This document shows, one piece after another, positions 1 through 8,826 of a DNA stretch of 64,000 nt. Each line of letters opens with the position of its first letter. The stretch's first letter is position 1. Under the pieces are notes generated by a model that was not told where the DNA came from, did not search any database, and worked only from the letters and a program-made list of their open reading frames with translations. The translations under genes were made by a program, and so were the position numbers. Source of the stretch: an uncultured Corynebacterium sp. (GTDB taxonomy: Bacteria; Actinomycetota; Actinomycetes; Mycobacteriales; Mycobacteriaceae); contig CALUBS010000010.1 in NCBI GenBank assembly GCA_943914355.1, positions 1 through 64,000 on the forward strand, read 5' to 3'.

Positions 1-383
1 AGGCAATAATGGAAAACAAGGCAAATGCCTAGGAACAAAACTCGGGGCACTTCACCTGTCGCCAAGAGGTCTTCCGGTGGTGCATGCGCTATAACACGCG
101 CCGGCGGCACTCCTGGTGCAATCTCGTAGCGCCTGATGTCTTTGAAACCAAGTCTTCGGCTATACTGACCACGGTTGCGTCCACTAGTGTGGTGTATCTG
201 TAACCCGTGGTAAGCCTCGTGCCGTTGCGGAAGGAAATAGTTGCCCGGAAAAATCAATAACCTCGGCGATTTACTCCTACTTTCGTAGTGCAGGGATCGT
301 TCCGAGGCTTTCACAATAAAGCCTAGCGTTTCCATAATGAATAATCCAAGATCGACAATAGAACGGGACTTGACGCTGGAAAG
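1..383. other. Gene-poor stretch at window start
   Basis: I find no convincing reading frame, RNA gene or strong hairpin here on either strand. The stretch ends exactly at the outer end of the IS3-type remnant. It may be decayed intergenic DNA next to an old insertion, or the upstream region of a gene outside the window. Confidence 0.5.
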
Positions 384-769
384 TGGACACGTCGGGGAAT
401 AAGGCTGCTTGCCAGTGGGCCTACTTTAGTAGTCAAAATGTGTGGCGGCCTTGCGCAGGGTGTCGCGTTCTTCGCGCAGCTTTGCGTTTTCTTTTCCCTC
501 ACTGGCGGATCCGTTCGGAATCATTCGCCGCTTGGGCTTCATCATGCACGGCTTTTATGCGGGCGCACGTTTACCGGCGCCGTACTTCTTCACCCATGAA
601 TGCAGCGAGGCACGGTTGATGCCGAGCTGGGCTGATGCTGAGTTCAGTGAGAGGTCCTCATTGTTCTCATAGAGGGCCACGGCATCGCGTTTGAACTGTT
701 CGGAGTACCTGGACATGATAGTAGATTACCTTTCTTTCCAGCGCGACTGGGCTAGATATCAGGTGTCCA
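384..769 (-). mobile_element. Internally deleted IS3-family element
   Basis: The segment is bounded by short inverted ends: TGGACACGTC at 384 reading rightwards and TGGACACCTG at 769 reading leftwards (9 of 10 bases identical). IS3-family ends of this TGGACAC type are well known. Between them lies only a broken orfA on the minus strand, about 30 bp inside the right end. The roughly 850 bp orfB (DDE transposase) is missing, so the element cannot move by itself, although both ends may still be recognisable in trans. I see no clear target-site duplication (aag on the left, cca on the right). Confidence 0.6.
426..716 (-). pseudogene. Broken IS3-type OrfA (transposase helix-turn-helix subunit)
   Basis: Reading leftwards from ATG at 716, the frame gives MSRYSEQFKRDAVALYE and then a helix-turn-helix ending SLHSWVKKYG, the typical N-terminus of IS3-family OrfA. 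It stops after 53 codons at 555-557. The homology continues in other frames: a short stretch follows at once, and the coiled-coil tail NAKLREERDTLRKAA appears in a third frame, ending at 426. At least two frame disruptions have therefore occurred, and nothing resembling OrfB follows. Normal OrfA is about 90-110 residues. The family call is firm; the exact pseudogene borders are approximate. Confidence 0.75.
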
Positions 770-850
770 CCAAACAGGGGCCCGGTTCAAGCTCGAGCGG
801 ATCCGGGGTGTGGGGAAGCTAGGGGCATCGGAAAGCGCATGCTCCCCGTC

Positions 851-906
851 AAAACAGGAACAGCCCCGCCTCCTGGCATGTTCTCAATGCTGTTGGAGGC
901 GGGGCT
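851..906 (-). terminator. Rho-independent terminator of the sdh operon
   Basis: Perfect 12-bp arms, AGCCCCGCCTCC at 862-873 and its complement at 895-906, are followed on the minus strand by TTCCTGTTTT. It lies 23 bp past the stop of the small membrane protein that closes the sdhCAB cluster. Confidence 0.85.
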
Positions 907-928
907 GGAGGTGCTTTAAGAGCGAATA

Positions 929-1303
929 CTAGTTAACTCGGCCGGTTTCCTTGCGGTACTGGCGGTAGTAGCGGCGCCCATAGTGAATGGTGCCGGCGGC
1001 GGCGATGGCCACCACAACCAGGGAAATGACGCCGATGGCGATGGTCAGGCCGTAGTTGCCTTCACCTGCGGTGCCCAGCGGGGTGTCCCACACGCCGAGG
1101 CCCCAGATGAGGATGCCGGCTGCTGGCAGGCAAGACAGGATCAAGCCCATGCCGACCCACGTGGAGGTGCGGAGAAGGGAAGAGTGAGGAGCTGCGAAGG
1201 ATACTGGGTCGTAGCCTTCGATGTAGTTGTCCTGAATCTTGCCGGAGAACTCCGGATACGTTTCGCTCTGGTAGTCAGCAACTACGTGGGTGTTATCGCT
1301 CAT
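929..1303 (-). CDS. Small membrane protein of the sdhCAB cluster
   Basis: The 124-residue product has a polar N-terminal third and two hydrophobic helices (about residues 48-70 and 84-106), ending in a short Arg/Tyr-rich tail (YGRRYYRQYRK). It is probably a cytoplasmic-membrane protein with both termini inside. It follows sdhB by 56 bp on the same strand and is closed by a strong terminator, so it is most likely the last gene of the succinate dehydrogenase transcript. A similar small membrane protein follows sdhCAB in C. glutamicum. I recognise no catalytic motif. A role in assembly or stabilisation of complex II is only inferred from position. Confidence 0.75.
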   Translation of the reverse strand: MSDNTHVVADYQSETYPEFSGKIQDNYIEGYDPVSFAAPHSSLLRTSTWVGMGLILSCLPAAGILIWGLGVWDTPLGTAGEGNYGLTIAIGVISLVVVAIAAAGTIHYGRRYYRQYRKETGRVN

Positions 1304-1359
1304 GGCGGAGTCTTTCTGTCTTTCTCTCGTTCCTAGTATTCCTACGGAATAACTCTAGC

Positions 1360-2109
1360 TTAGTCGTCCTTGCCACGGAAAGCAGCACGTGCACGTTCGC
1401 GGGTAACGGCAGATACTGCAGTCAGTGGGACGCCAGCCGGGCAGACATCGGCGCACTCACCGTAGAGGGAGCAGTGGCCGAAGTTGGATTCCAAATCAGC
1501 AACCATGTTGCGAGCACGGCTGCCGCGCTCTTCTTTGCCCAGCGGCATCATGGACAGGTGAACCAGCTTGGCACCGGTGAACAGGTGTGCCGCACCGTTC
1601 GGGCAGGCAGCAACGCAGGCACCGCAACCAATGCAGGCGGCGTGGTCCAGCGAGTACTCGGCGGTCTCGTGGTTGATGTGCATGGTATCGGCATCCGGTG
1701 CGGTGCCGGCATCCATGGATACGTAACCGCCCTGCTCCATCACGTGGTCCAGTGCGGAGCGGTCAACCACCATGTCCTTGATGACGGGGTACGCAGCGGA
1801 GCGGAAGGGCTCCAGCTGGATGGTGTCGCCATCGTTGAAGTTGAACAGGCGCTGCTGGCAGGCAGGGGTGTTCTGACCAGGGCCGTGTGGGCGACCGTTG
1901 ACGGTCAAACCACAGGTACCGCAGATGCCCTCGCGGCAGTCAGAGGCGAAAGCGAAGGGCTCTTCGCCGCGCTCAATGTAGCCTTCGTTGACGTGGTCCA
2001 ATAGCTCCAGAATGGACATCTGCTCGGAGGCATCATCCACCCGGACGGTTTCGAATTTACCTTCCTGGGTGGGTCCGGCTTGACGCCAGATCTCAAGTGT
2101 CAATTTCAT
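1360..2109 (-). CDS. sdhB: Succinate dehydrogenase iron-sulfur subunit SdhB
   Basis: This is the electron-transfer subunit of succinate:menaquinone oxidoreductase (complex II), passing electrons from SdhA flavin to the membrane subunit. The 249-residue protein has an N-terminal ferredoxin fold with [2Fe-2S] cysteines C58, C63, C66 and C84 (CREGICGTC motif), then two C-terminal cysteine clusters, CIGCGACVAACP and CSLYGECADVCP, for the remaining centres. Length and motif order are normal for the actinobacterial/Bacillus-type enzyme. Its ATG overlaps the sdhA stop codon by one base (TAATG), indicating translational coupling. Confidence 0.96.
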   Translation of the reverse strand: MKLTLEIWRQAGPTQEGKFETVRVDDASEQMSILELLDHVNEGYIERGEEPFAFASDCREGICGTCGLTVNGRPHGPGQNTPACQQRLFNFNDGDTIQLEPFRSAAYPVIKDMVVDRSALDHVMEQGGYVSMDAGTAPDADTMHINHETAEYSLDHAACIGCGACVAACPNGAAHLFTGAKLVHLSMMPLGKEERGSRARNMVADLESNFGHCSLYGECADVCPAGVPLTAVSAVTRERARAAFRGKDD

Positions 2110-4124
2110 TACTTGTAGTTCCTTGTCATCAGCGGGATCGAGTCAAAGTACAGGGGTTCTGCGTGGCGGATGAACTCGTTCTTGTTCTCGCCCGGCTCCC
2201 AGGCGGAAACGAAGCACCAGTTCTCATCGTCACGCTCGGCTTCGCCTTCTTCAGAAAGGTGATCTTCGCGGAAGTGAGCGCCGCAAGACTCATCGCGGTC
2301 AAGGGCGTCGATGCACATGAGCTCACCCAGGTCCAGGTAATCGGCAACGCGCAGGCCGTATTCCAGGACTTGGTTCATGTCATTCGCCTCACCAGGGATG
2401 CGGACGTTCTTCCAGAAGTCATCGCGCAGGGCGCGGATCTTCTCGATGGTGTCCTTCAGGTCCTCGACGTTACGGGACACACCGCAGCCGAAGTACAGCA
2501 GATCACCCAGCTGGCGGTGGTAGTGGGACGGACCGTGCGGGTCATCGCCGTGGACCTGCATCAGCTTATCGATGCGCTCCTGGGACTTCTGCACGGCTTC
2601 CTGTGCCTCAGCGGAATCCTCGGCCAGCTTGTCCTCGTTGAGGTGGTCAGCCAAGTAGTTCGGGATGGTAAACGGCAAGGTGAACCAGCCGTCAACGGAA
2701 GCCGAAAGCAGGGAGTTAGCGCCCAGGCGGTTAGCGCCGTGGTAGGTCCAGGAGCACTCACCGGCGGCGAAGAGGCCGTCAATAGAGGTCATCTCGTTGA
2801 AGTCGGTCCACAGGCCGCCCATGGTGAAGTGGCAGGTAGGAGCGATGCGCATTGGGGTCTCGTACGCGGACTCACCAATGGCCTCTTCATACATCTGAAT
2901 GAGGTTGGAGTAACGCTCGCGGATCTTATCCTTACCCAGACGCTCGATTGCGTCACGGAAGTCAAGGTAGACCGAGTTCTTCAGCGGTCCAACGCCCAGG
3001 CCCTTGTTAATCTGCTGCGAGATTGCACGGGAGGCAACGTCGCGGGGGACCAAGTTACCGAAGGCCGGGTAGCGGCGCTCCAAGAAGTAGTCGCGCTCTT
3101 CATCCGGAATGGTGTTGGGGTCGCGGTCATCGCCCTCTTCCTTGGGCGACCAGATGCGGCCATCGTTACGCAGGGACTCCGACATCAAAATGGTCTTGGA
3201 CTGCCAATCGGAGTTGACCGGCAGGCCCGTCGGGTGGAACTGCACGAACGCCGGGGAAGCCAGGTAAGCGCCCTTGTCATAAGCACGCATCATGGCGCTG
3301 GCGTTGGAGTTCTTTGCCAGGGTGGACATGTGGTAAACGTTGCCGTAACCACCGGTACCCAGGATGACGGCGTGGCCCGTGAAGGCCTTGAGCTCACCGG
3401 TAATCAGGTTGCGGGTAACGATGCCGCCCGCGCGCTTCTTGCCGTTTTCCTCGTAGGTGATGATGTCCTGCATATCGTTGTGGGCAAAAAGCTCCACATT
3501 GCCCAGGCCGATCTGACGGTACAGTGCAGAGGTCGTGGACAACTGCAGCTGCTGACCTGTTTGGCCACGGGTGTAGTAGGTACGGGAGACCTGCACACCA
3601 CCGAAGGAACGGGTGGCCAGGGTGCCGCCGTACTCACGGGCGAACGGGGCGCCGATGGCGTTCATGTGGTCAATAACGCGAACGGACTCGTTAGCCAGGC
3701 GCCAGCAGTCGGACTCGCGGCAACGGTAGTCGCCGCCCTTCACGGTGTCCTTGGTGTGGCGGTAAGCGGAGTCGTTATCCACCTTCTTGGCGCGGGAGGC
3801 GTTGACACCACCCTGCGCAGCAATGGAGTGCGCGCGGCGCGGGGAGTCGTGGTAGGTAAAGACCTTGACGCCGTAGCCCAATTCACCAAGGGCTGCCGCA
3901 GCAGCACCCGCGGACAAGCCGGTACCTACAACGAGGACCTCGAACTTGCGGCGGTTCAGTGGGGAGACCAGGTTCATGTGGTCAACGTGGTGAGCCCACA
4001 TATCCTTCATCGGCACGCCGTGCGGTTCCTGGGATTCCAGGATATTACCAGCGGAGACGCCCTCAACGCTGGACTTTGGGTGCGAGAAGTTGGGGTGTTC
4101 ACGCTTGAGTTCAGTAGTAGTCAT
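2109..4124 (-). CDS. sdhA: Succinate dehydrogenase flavoprotein subunit SdhA
   Basis: Catalytic subunit that oxidises succinate to fumarate in the TCA cycle, at the inner face of the membrane. The 671 residues start with a roughly 60-residue extension, then the FAD-binding Rossmann motif VVGTGLSAG (about 65-73) and the covalent FAD site, His99 in HSIAAQGG. Substrate-site signatures QFHPTGLP and SESLRNDGRIW are present, and the C-terminal helical domain is complete. The length suits the Gram-positive menaquinone-linked class. It lies 15 bp downstream of sdhC and overlaps sdhB by one base. Expression should follow the sdhC promoter. Confidence 0.97.
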   Translation of the reverse strand: MTTTELKREHPNFSHPKSSVEGVSAGNILESQEPHGVPMKDMWAHHVDHMNLVSPLNRRKFEVLVVGTGLSAGAAAAALGELGYGVKVFTYHDSPRRAHSIAAQGGVNASRAKKVDNDSAYRHTKDTVKGGDYRCRESDCWRLANESVRVIDHMNAIGAPFAREYGGTLATRSFGGVQVSRTYYTRGQTGQQLQLSTTSALYRQIGLGNVELFAHNDMQDIITYEENGKKRAGGIVTRNLITGELKAFTGHAVILGTGGYGNVYHMSTLAKNSNASAMMRAYDKGAYLASPAFVQFHPTGLPVNSDWQSKTILMSESLRNDGRIWSPKEEGDDRDPNTIPDEERDYFLERRYPAFGNLVPRDVASRAISQQINKGLGVGPLKNSVYLDFRDAIERLGKDKIRERYSNLIQMYEEAIGESAYETPMRIAPTCHFTMGGLWTDFNEMTSIDGLFAAGECSWTYHGANRLGANSLLSASVDGWFTLPFTIPNYLADHLNEDKLAEDSAEAQEAVQKSQERIDKLMQVHGDDPHGPSHYHRQLGDLLYFGCGVSRNVEDLKDTIEKIRALRDDFWKNVRIPGEANDMNQVLEYGLRVADYLDLGELMCIDALDRDESCGAHFREDHLSEEGEAERDDENWCFVSAWEPGENKNEFIRHAEPLYFDSIPLMTRNYK

Positions 4125-4139
4125 GGGTTCCTATCTCCT

Positions 4140-4895
4140 TTAGCTGACCAAGCCCAGGGCAACGGACAAAGGCATAACGATGTTGCCGATGCATACAACG
4201 GCCGGGATGATGTACGCCAAGACCAAGAAGGTCTGACGCCATTTTGCACCGGTGATACCCAGGTCAGATGCGGCGAGGCGGATGCCGTGGGTCAGGTGCA
4301 GGAAGAGGCAGCACATTGCCAGCACGTAGAAGATTGTGACCGGCCAACGGCTAAAGGTTTCGATCATATTGGCCTTGACAGAGCCTTCAACGAAGCCCTC
4401 TGGGGCCATCGGCTGTACGCCCAAGGTGAGGTCCAGCAGGTGGAAGATGATGAAGAGCAGCAGCACTACACCGGTCACCAGCATGGACTTGGTGGCGAAG
4501 GAATCCAGGCCACCCATCAGGTTGGTGCGCTTGAACTTGCCGCGGGATGCCTTGGAGCGGGAAGCCAAGGTAAAGGCACCGTAGATGTGGGCAAGGATTG
4601 CCACGATCAGCACGATGCGGATGATCCACAGGGCAGAGCCGTGCGGCAGCAGCGGTTCACCCATCGAGCGCAGGAACTCGCCGTACTCATCCAGTGCGGG
4701 CTCACCGTTGTGTGCCGGCATGTACAGCTTCAGGTTGCCGGCCATGTGGCCGACCACGAAAAGCGCAAAGAGCAAACCGGTGACGGCCATGATGAGCTTC
4801 AGTACCCACGATGGCGTTCCGGAATTCTGACGAATTGGTTCATTAGTGATGTGGCCGTGAGCAATTGCCTCACGGTCCGGATTTCTTAAAGTCAT
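4140..4895 (-). CDS. sdhC: Succinate dehydrogenase cytochrome b subunit SdhC
   Basis: This 251-residue protein is the single large heme-b membrane anchor of complex II (fused C/D type), where menaquinone is reduced. About five hydrophobic segments are visible, starting near residues 33-52 (LIMAVTGLLFALFVVGHMAG) and including IIRIVLIVAILAHIYGAF, VTGVVLLLFIIFHLLDL and FYVLAMCCLFLHLTHGIRL. Several helix-embedded histidines (in VVGHMAG, LAHIYG, IFHLLD, LHLTHG) are the likely heme ligands. The start is fixed by a strong GGAGGTGTC just before ATG. It is first in sdhCAB and divergent from ramB. Confidence 0.95.
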   Translation of the reverse strand: MTLRNPDREAIAHGHITNEPIRQNSGTPSWVLKLIMAVTGLLFALFVVGHMAGNLKLYMPAHNGEPALDEYGEFLRSMGEPLLPHGSALWIIRIVLIVAILAHIYGAFTLASRSKASRGKFKRTNLMGGLDSFATKSMLVTGVVLLLFIIFHLLDLTLGVQPMAPEGFVEGSVKANMIETFSRWPVTIFYVLAMCCLFLHLTHGIRLAASDLGITGAKWRQTFLVLAYIIPAVVCIGNIVMPLSVALGLVS

Positions 4896-5005
4896 GACAC
4901 CTCCATAGTCGTACTTACCTTAACCGGGCTTAACCGCTGGTTACTAGTTATTTTCGAGCAGCCATTCGCTCCTGGTTCGCAGGCACGATCAGGCGGTGAG
5001 ATCTT

Positions 5006-5024
5006 TTAGGTAAGGGTATCCTGA
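5006..5024 (-). promoter_or_regulatory. Candidate DtxR box before sdhCAB
   Basis: TTAGGTAAGGGTATCCTGA matches the corynebacterial DtxR consensus TTAGGTTAGSCTAACCTAA at 15 of 19 positions. It lies 111 bp upstream of the sdhC start. In C. glutamicum sdhCAB responds positively to iron and DtxR. An upstream position like this fits activation, or lifting of repression, better than direct blocking of the start site. Confidence 0.5.
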
Positions 5025-5102
5025 GAACAAGAATGCGAAAACGCTGTCACCTTGGCCACCTTCATTTACGCAATACAGATGTTTCATATTTATGAACCAA
5101 AC

Positions 5103-5118
5103 TGTGAGCTTCACCACT
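5103..5118. promoter_or_regulatory. Candidate GlxR site between sdhC and ramB
   Basis: TGTGAGCTTCACCACT matches 9 of the 12 defined positions of the GlxR consensus TGTGA-NNTANN-TCACA. It also contains the tighter palindrome GTGA-GCT-TCAC. GlxR control of sdhCAB is established in C. glutamicum. Which of the two divergent genes this site would serve cannot be told from sequence. The rest of the 372-bp region (4896-5267) is AT-rich promoter DNA. Confidence 0.4.
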
Positions 5119-5267
5119 CCGTGTTACGTGAGTGATTAACCCACCCCTTTATGTGTCAAACTTTCGCATGAAACCCCACAAACCCGGTGTCCAGGTAGCG
5201 AAGAGTCTTCACAAAATTTTCGCCATAAAGATGCACACGCGCGCTTTCTACTAGTAATCTTTGGCGC

Positions 5268-6677
5268 ATGAGTAAGACGTATGTGGGCTCTCGCCTTCGC
5301 CAGCTTCGCCGTGAACGCGATCTCAGCCAAGCCTCCCTAGCTGGCACCCTCGGCCTTTCCGCCAGTTACGTCAACCAGATTGAACACGACGTCCGCCCGC
5401 TGACCGTGCCGGTTCTCCTGCGCATTACCGAGGTCTTTGGCGTCGATGCCACGTTTTTCTCCCGCGATGATGATTCCCGCCTCCTCGCAGAGATCCAGGA
5501 CGTCATCCAAGACAAGGAACTGTGCCCTTCCCCAGTGGAACTGCAGGAGCTTTCGGAGCTGGTGTATAACCACCCCACCGTTGCCCGCACGCTTGTCGAT
5601 GTACACCGTCGCTATCGCAATGTGCGCGATAAGCTGTCGCTGGCTACGGATACGAGGAGGACATCGGAAAGCGCAGCTGCCTTATCCATGCCACACGATG
5701 AGGTGCGCGACTTCTTCTACGCCCGTCAGAATTACCTGGACGGGCTGGATCACCGCGCGGAGGAACTTGCCGGTGAACTCGCCGTTTCTGGGTTCGGCAT
5801 TCGCGATACCGAGCAGGCGCTGGCAAACCGGCTGCGCGAGGAACACGGCGTAGAAATCGAGCTGACGGCGCAGATGGATGGCACGCTGCACCGCTTTGAC
5901 CGCGAGAGCGGGCAGTTCACGCTCGCCTCGCGCCTGAGCGAGGGCCAACGCGCCTTCCGCATGGCCGCCGAGCTCGGCCTGCTCGAGGCCCAAGACCAGA
6001 TCTCCGCGCTGGTGGCCGATGAGCCCTTTACCTCTGATGCCTCCCGCAGCCTGGCGCAACGCGGCCTGGCCAGCTACTTCGCCGCCGCCACGCTCATGCC
6101 CTATGCCATGATGCACAGCGAAGCCGAGCGCGCCGGCTACGACGTGGAGTATCTGTGCCAGGTCTTCGGCGTGGGATATGAGACAGTCGCATCCCGGCTC
6201 TCCACCCTACAGCGCGATAACCTGCGCGGCATTCCCTTTACCTTCGTGCGCGTGGATCGTGCAGGCAATATGTCCAAGCGGCAATCCGCCACCGGCGTGC
6301 ACTTTTCCAATAACGGCGGCACCTGCCCACTGTGGAATATCTACGAGACCTTCACCCGCCCGGGGGTCATTTCGCGCCAGCTCGCGCAGATGCCCGATGG
6401 CCGCAACTACCTGTGGATTTCCCGCGCCGTGCAGCACCACCAAGGACGCTATGGCGATACTAATAAGCTCTTCGCCATTGGCTTAGGCTGCGAGGCCCGC
6501 CATGCCGACCGCACGGTCTATGCGGAGGGCCTTGACCTCACCAATCTCCACGCAGCCACCCCCATCGGTCCAGGGTGTCGGACCTGCGCCCGGGAAAACT
6601 GCTCGCAGCGCGCTTTCCCGCCCATCAACGAGGCGATCGATATCGATATCCACCGCTCGGCGGTCGCGCCTTACTAG
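5268..6677 (+). CDS. ramB: RamB-type regulator of acetate/carbon metabolism
   Basis: RamB in C. glutamicum represses acetate-activation and glyoxylate genes and also acts on sdhCAB and its own gene. The 469-residue protein has an XRE-type helix-turn-helix at about residues 5-60 ([20 protein letters not shown]), a long middle part of the ImmA/IrrE-like short-chain fatty-acyl regulator family, and a C-terminal DUF2083-type region with conserved cysteines ([10 protein letters not shown]). Being divergent from sdhCAB matches the arrangement in C. glutamicum. The start at 5268 has no good ribosome-binding site and only a short possible leader. I found only weak RamB-like motifs in the shared promoter region (for example near 5156-5168). 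Confidence 0.92.
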   Translation: MSKTYVGSRLRQLRRERDLSQASLAGTLGLSASYVNQIEHDVRPLTVPVLLRITEVFGVDATFFSRDDDSRLLAEIQDVIQDKELCPSPVELQELSELVYNHPTVARTLVDVHRRYRNVRDKLSLATDTRRTSESAAALSMPHDEVRDFFYARQNYLDGLDHRAEELAGELAVSGFGIRDTEQALANRLREEHGVEIELTAQMDGTLHRFDRESGQFTLASRLSEGQRAFRMAAELGLLEAQDQISALVADEPFTSDASRSLAQRGLASYFAAATLMPYAMMHSEAERAGYDVEYLCQVFGVGYETVASRLSTLQRDNLRGIPFTFVRVDRAGNMSKRQSATGVHFSNNGGTCPLWNIYETFTRPGVISRQLAQMPDGRNYLWISRAVQHHQGRYGDTNKLFAIGLGCEARHADRTVYAEGLDLTNLHAATPIGPGCRTCARENCSQRAFPPINEAIDIDIHRSAVAPY

Positions 6678-6703
6678 CTGGGCTTTTAGCCGCACACAGC
6701 GAA

Positions 6704-6746
6704 ACGGCACCGCGGTCCTCCTTTCTGGAGAACGCTGCGGTGCCGT
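6704..6746. terminator. Bidirectional terminator between ramB and lpd
   Basis: Ten-base perfect arms ACGGCACCGC (6704-6713) and GCGGTGCCGT (6737-6746) lie between the convergent ramB and lpd genes. T-runs are weak on both sides. Confidence 0.7.
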
Positions 6747-6768
6747 TATGCGGTATAGGGGCGCTTGT

Positions 6769-8181
6769 TTAGAGGTTGATCATGTGGCCGCTGATGCCCT
6801 CGGCGGCTTCCTTCATGGCCTCAGACAAGGTCGGGTGGGTGTGTACGTTGCGGCCGATTTCCTCAGTGGTCAGGTCGAAACGCTGCGCCAAGGTCAGCTC
6901 AGGCAAGAGCTCCGAAACGTTAGAGCCCACCATGTGTCCACCGATGAGCTCGCCGAACTCGCCGTCAGCAATAAGCTTGACAAAGCCAGCGGTCTCATTC
7001 AGGCCGGCTGCCTTACCGTTTGCGGAGAACGGGAAGGTAGCAACCTTGATGTCCTTATCCGGGAACTTCTCCTTGGCTGCCTCTTCGGTGTAGCCAAAGG
7101 ATGCGACCTGCGGGTTACAGAAGGTAGCGCGCGGCATGTTGTTGTAGTCACCCAAGAGCTGGGTTTCTGCATCAGCAATGGTTTCTGCCGCCACGACGCC
7201 CTGTGCCTCTGCCACGTGTGCCAGCTGCAGCTTCGCGGTGACGTCACCGATGGCGTAAATGTGGTCAACGTTGGTACGCATACGGTCATCGATGTCGATG
7301 GCACCGCGCTCAGTCAGCTCAACGCCAGTGTTCTCAAGGCCAAAGCCCTCAACGCGTGGGGCGAAGCCGATGGAGATCATGGCGCGATCCACGGTCAGGG
7401 TGTCCTGCTTGGAACCGTCCTTGGATTCCACCTCAACGGTGACATCGTCGCCGTTGTCCTTCACAGAGGTGGTCTTGTAACCGGTCAGGAGTTTAACGCC
7501 GAGCTTCTTATACTGCTTGGCAATCTCCTTGGATACGTCCTTGTCCTCGTTCGGCAGGACGCGGTCCATAAACTCCACGATGGTAACGTCCACACCGTAA
7601 TTGGCCAGCACGTAAGCAAACTCCATGCCGATGGCGCCGGCGCCCACGATGACCATGGACTTCGGTGCTTCCTCGTTCAGGATCTGCTCTTCATAGGAGA
7701 CGATATTGCCGCCGAGCTCAACTCCAGGCAGGGACTTGACCACGGAACCGGTAGCGATGATGCAGTCATCAAAGGTAACGGTCTTACCCTCATCATCGCC
7801 CTCAGTAATCTCAATGGTCTTATCGTCCTTGAAGGAACCCAGACCGTTGATCTCGGTGATCTTGTTCTTCTTCATCAGGTAGTGAACGCCCTTGACGATG
7901 CCCGAAGAAACCTTGCGGGAACGCTTGTGGGCTACACCGAAATCAAAGGAAACATCGCCGGAGATGCCAAAAGCCTTCGCCTCGTGGTTGAAGGTGTGGG
8001 CGACTTCTGCATTCTTCAGCAGCGACTTGGAGGGAATACAGCCTACGTTGAGGCAGACTCCGCCCCAGTACTGCTTTTCAATAACAGCGACTTTCTTTCC
8101 AAGCTGAGCTGCGCGGATGGAGGCAACGTAGCCGCCAGGGCCCGCACCGAGTACTACTACGTCATAATGTTCGTTAGTCAC
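6769..8181 (-). CDS. lpd: Dihydrolipoamide dehydrogenase
   Basis: FAD-dependent E3 component that reoxidises dihydrolipoyl groups of the pyruvate and 2-oxoglutarate dehydrogenase complexes with NAD+. The 470-residue protein shows the N-terminal FAD motif [17 protein letters not shown], the redox disulfide [13 protein letters not shown], the NAD motif [17 protein letters not shown] near residue 180, and the C-terminal His-Glu pair in HTHPTLSEA. Length is normal. The start codon is GTG with a weak TAGGGC upstream. It stands alone rather than with E1/E2 genes, as in C. glutamicum, and is convergent with ramB. Confidence 0.96.
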   Translation of the reverse strand: MTNEHYDVVVLGAGPGGYVASIRAAQLGKKVAVIEKQYWGGVCLNVGCIPSKSLLKNAEVAHTFNHEAKAFGISGDVSFDFGVAHKRSRKVSSGIVKGVHYLMKKNKITEINGLGSFKDDKTIEITEGDDEGKTVTFDDCIIATGSVVKSLPGVELGGNIVSYEEQILNEEAPKSMVIVGAGAIGMEFAYVLANYGVDVTIVEFMDRVLPNEDKDVSKEIAKQYKKLGVKLLTGYKTTSVKDNGDDVTVEVESKDGSKQDTLTVDRAMISIGFAPRVEGFGLENTGVELTERGAIDIDDRMRTNVDHIYAIGDVTAKLQLAHVAEAQGVVAAETIADAETQLLGDYNNMPRATFCNPQVASFGYTEEAAKEKFPDKDIKVATFPFSANGKAAGLNETAGFVKLIADGEFGELIGGHMVGSNVSELLPELTLAQRFDLTTEEIGRNVHTHPTLSEAMKEAAEGISGHMINL

Positions 8182-8270
8182 GCCCTACAGGATACGTAAC
8201 TTTGTCCTCAATGTCGCGTAATTGGTCACACTTGGGGGCACCCCACCCCATGCGGCGGTGAGGAGAAGGA

Positions 8271-8326
8271 AAGGGCCCTGCAAAGGGGGCATCGGCAAGC
8301 AGCAGATGCACCTCCGCAGGGCCCTT
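8271..8326 (-). terminator. Strong terminator of the 36-residue peptide gene
   Basis: Eleven-base perfect arms AAGGGCCCTGC (8271-8281) and GCAGGGCCCTT (8316-8326), with a further inner GCATC/GATGC stem, are followed on the minus strand by TTTCCTTCTCC. It sits 15 bp past the small reading frame. It is on the wrong side of lpd to serve lpd itself. Confidence 0.85.
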
Positions 8327-8340
8327 AAGCATTCGTGGAC

Positions 8341-8451
8341 TTAAATCACGCCCAAGGATGCTAGCAGCGTGGAATATGCATCCATTGCAGAGTGGATGAA
8401 TGGCCCAATGAATTCATTGAAGGACACGAGGGCGGAATCAAAAAGGTTCAT
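8341..8451 (-). CDS. Unannotated 36-residue amphipathic peptide (porin-like or surfactant-like)
   Basis: ATG at 8451 opens a 36-codon frame that starts MNLFDSALVSFNEFIGPFIH and ends YSTLLASLGVI. It has no signal peptide, few charges, and spacing suited to one long amphipathic helix. An AGAGAAAG sequence lies about 7 bases upstream and a strong terminator follows. Corynebacterial outer-membrane (mycomembrane) porins such as PorA and PorH are equally short, lack signal peptides and are routinely missed in annotation, so a PorA/PorH-like role is the leading guess. A membrane-active, PSM-like peptide is the alternative. I do not recognise a close homologue. It lies on the strand of lpd, about 160 bp upstream of the lpd start. 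Confidence 0.6.
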   Translation of the reverse strand: MNLFDSALVSFNEFIGPFIHSAMDAYSTLLASLGVI

Positions 8452-8826
8452 TGCTGTTCTTTCTCTTGATGGGGCGCGAGTACACAATCTCGCTGCTTAG
8501 CTTTTCACACTAAAAGCACTAACGCAGCCGCTACTGATGTTATTACAGGCGCCAACCACGTCACGCTGTGCTTCATTGGGAAATTATGACATAGAAACCT
8601 CAGTTGTCACAGCGTTACTTATCATTGATAGCGGAAAAGGCAATGAAGGTATGCCTACCCCCGCTACTCCCCCACATCAGTGAAAGTCTTTACCGGCAAG
8701 CATTTATTGGGCAGTATTAATGGTTAGGTCTACATGTAGGAATACTGAATATACTTCCCTCAACATGCCGATTTTTCGCGGCCGAAGTATAGTTATCGAG
8801 TCCACTCCCCACTGGAAAGAAGCACC
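8452..8826. promoter_or_regulatory. Divergent promoter region of the peptide gene and mycolyltransferase
   Basis: This 375-bp region is AT-richer than its surroundings and carries promoter-like sequence on both strands. I see no longer reading frame in it. A partial DtxR-like palindrome, AGGTATGCCTACC near 8647-8659, is too weak (11 of 19) to call. No strong hairpin was found. Confidence 0.4.

Noticed and set aside
2097..4889. 930-codon plus-strand open frame opposite sdhA/sdhC
   Set aside because: It is the antisense of two certain genes in GC-rich DNA and has no family motif or ribosome-binding site.
5155..5170. RamB-type motif CAAACTTTCGCAT between sdhC and ramB
   Set aside because: An extra base breaks the CTTTGC core. 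It matches 8 of 13 positions and is too weak to list as a site.
6502..8199. 565-codon plus-strand frame opposite lpd
   Set aside because: Antisense shadow of lpd, with repetitive Val/Gly/Asp content typical of such shadows.
8641..8722. DtxR boxes before the mycolyltransferase gene
   Set aside because: The best alignments reach only 9-11 of 19 positions, near chance for AT-rich promoter DNA.
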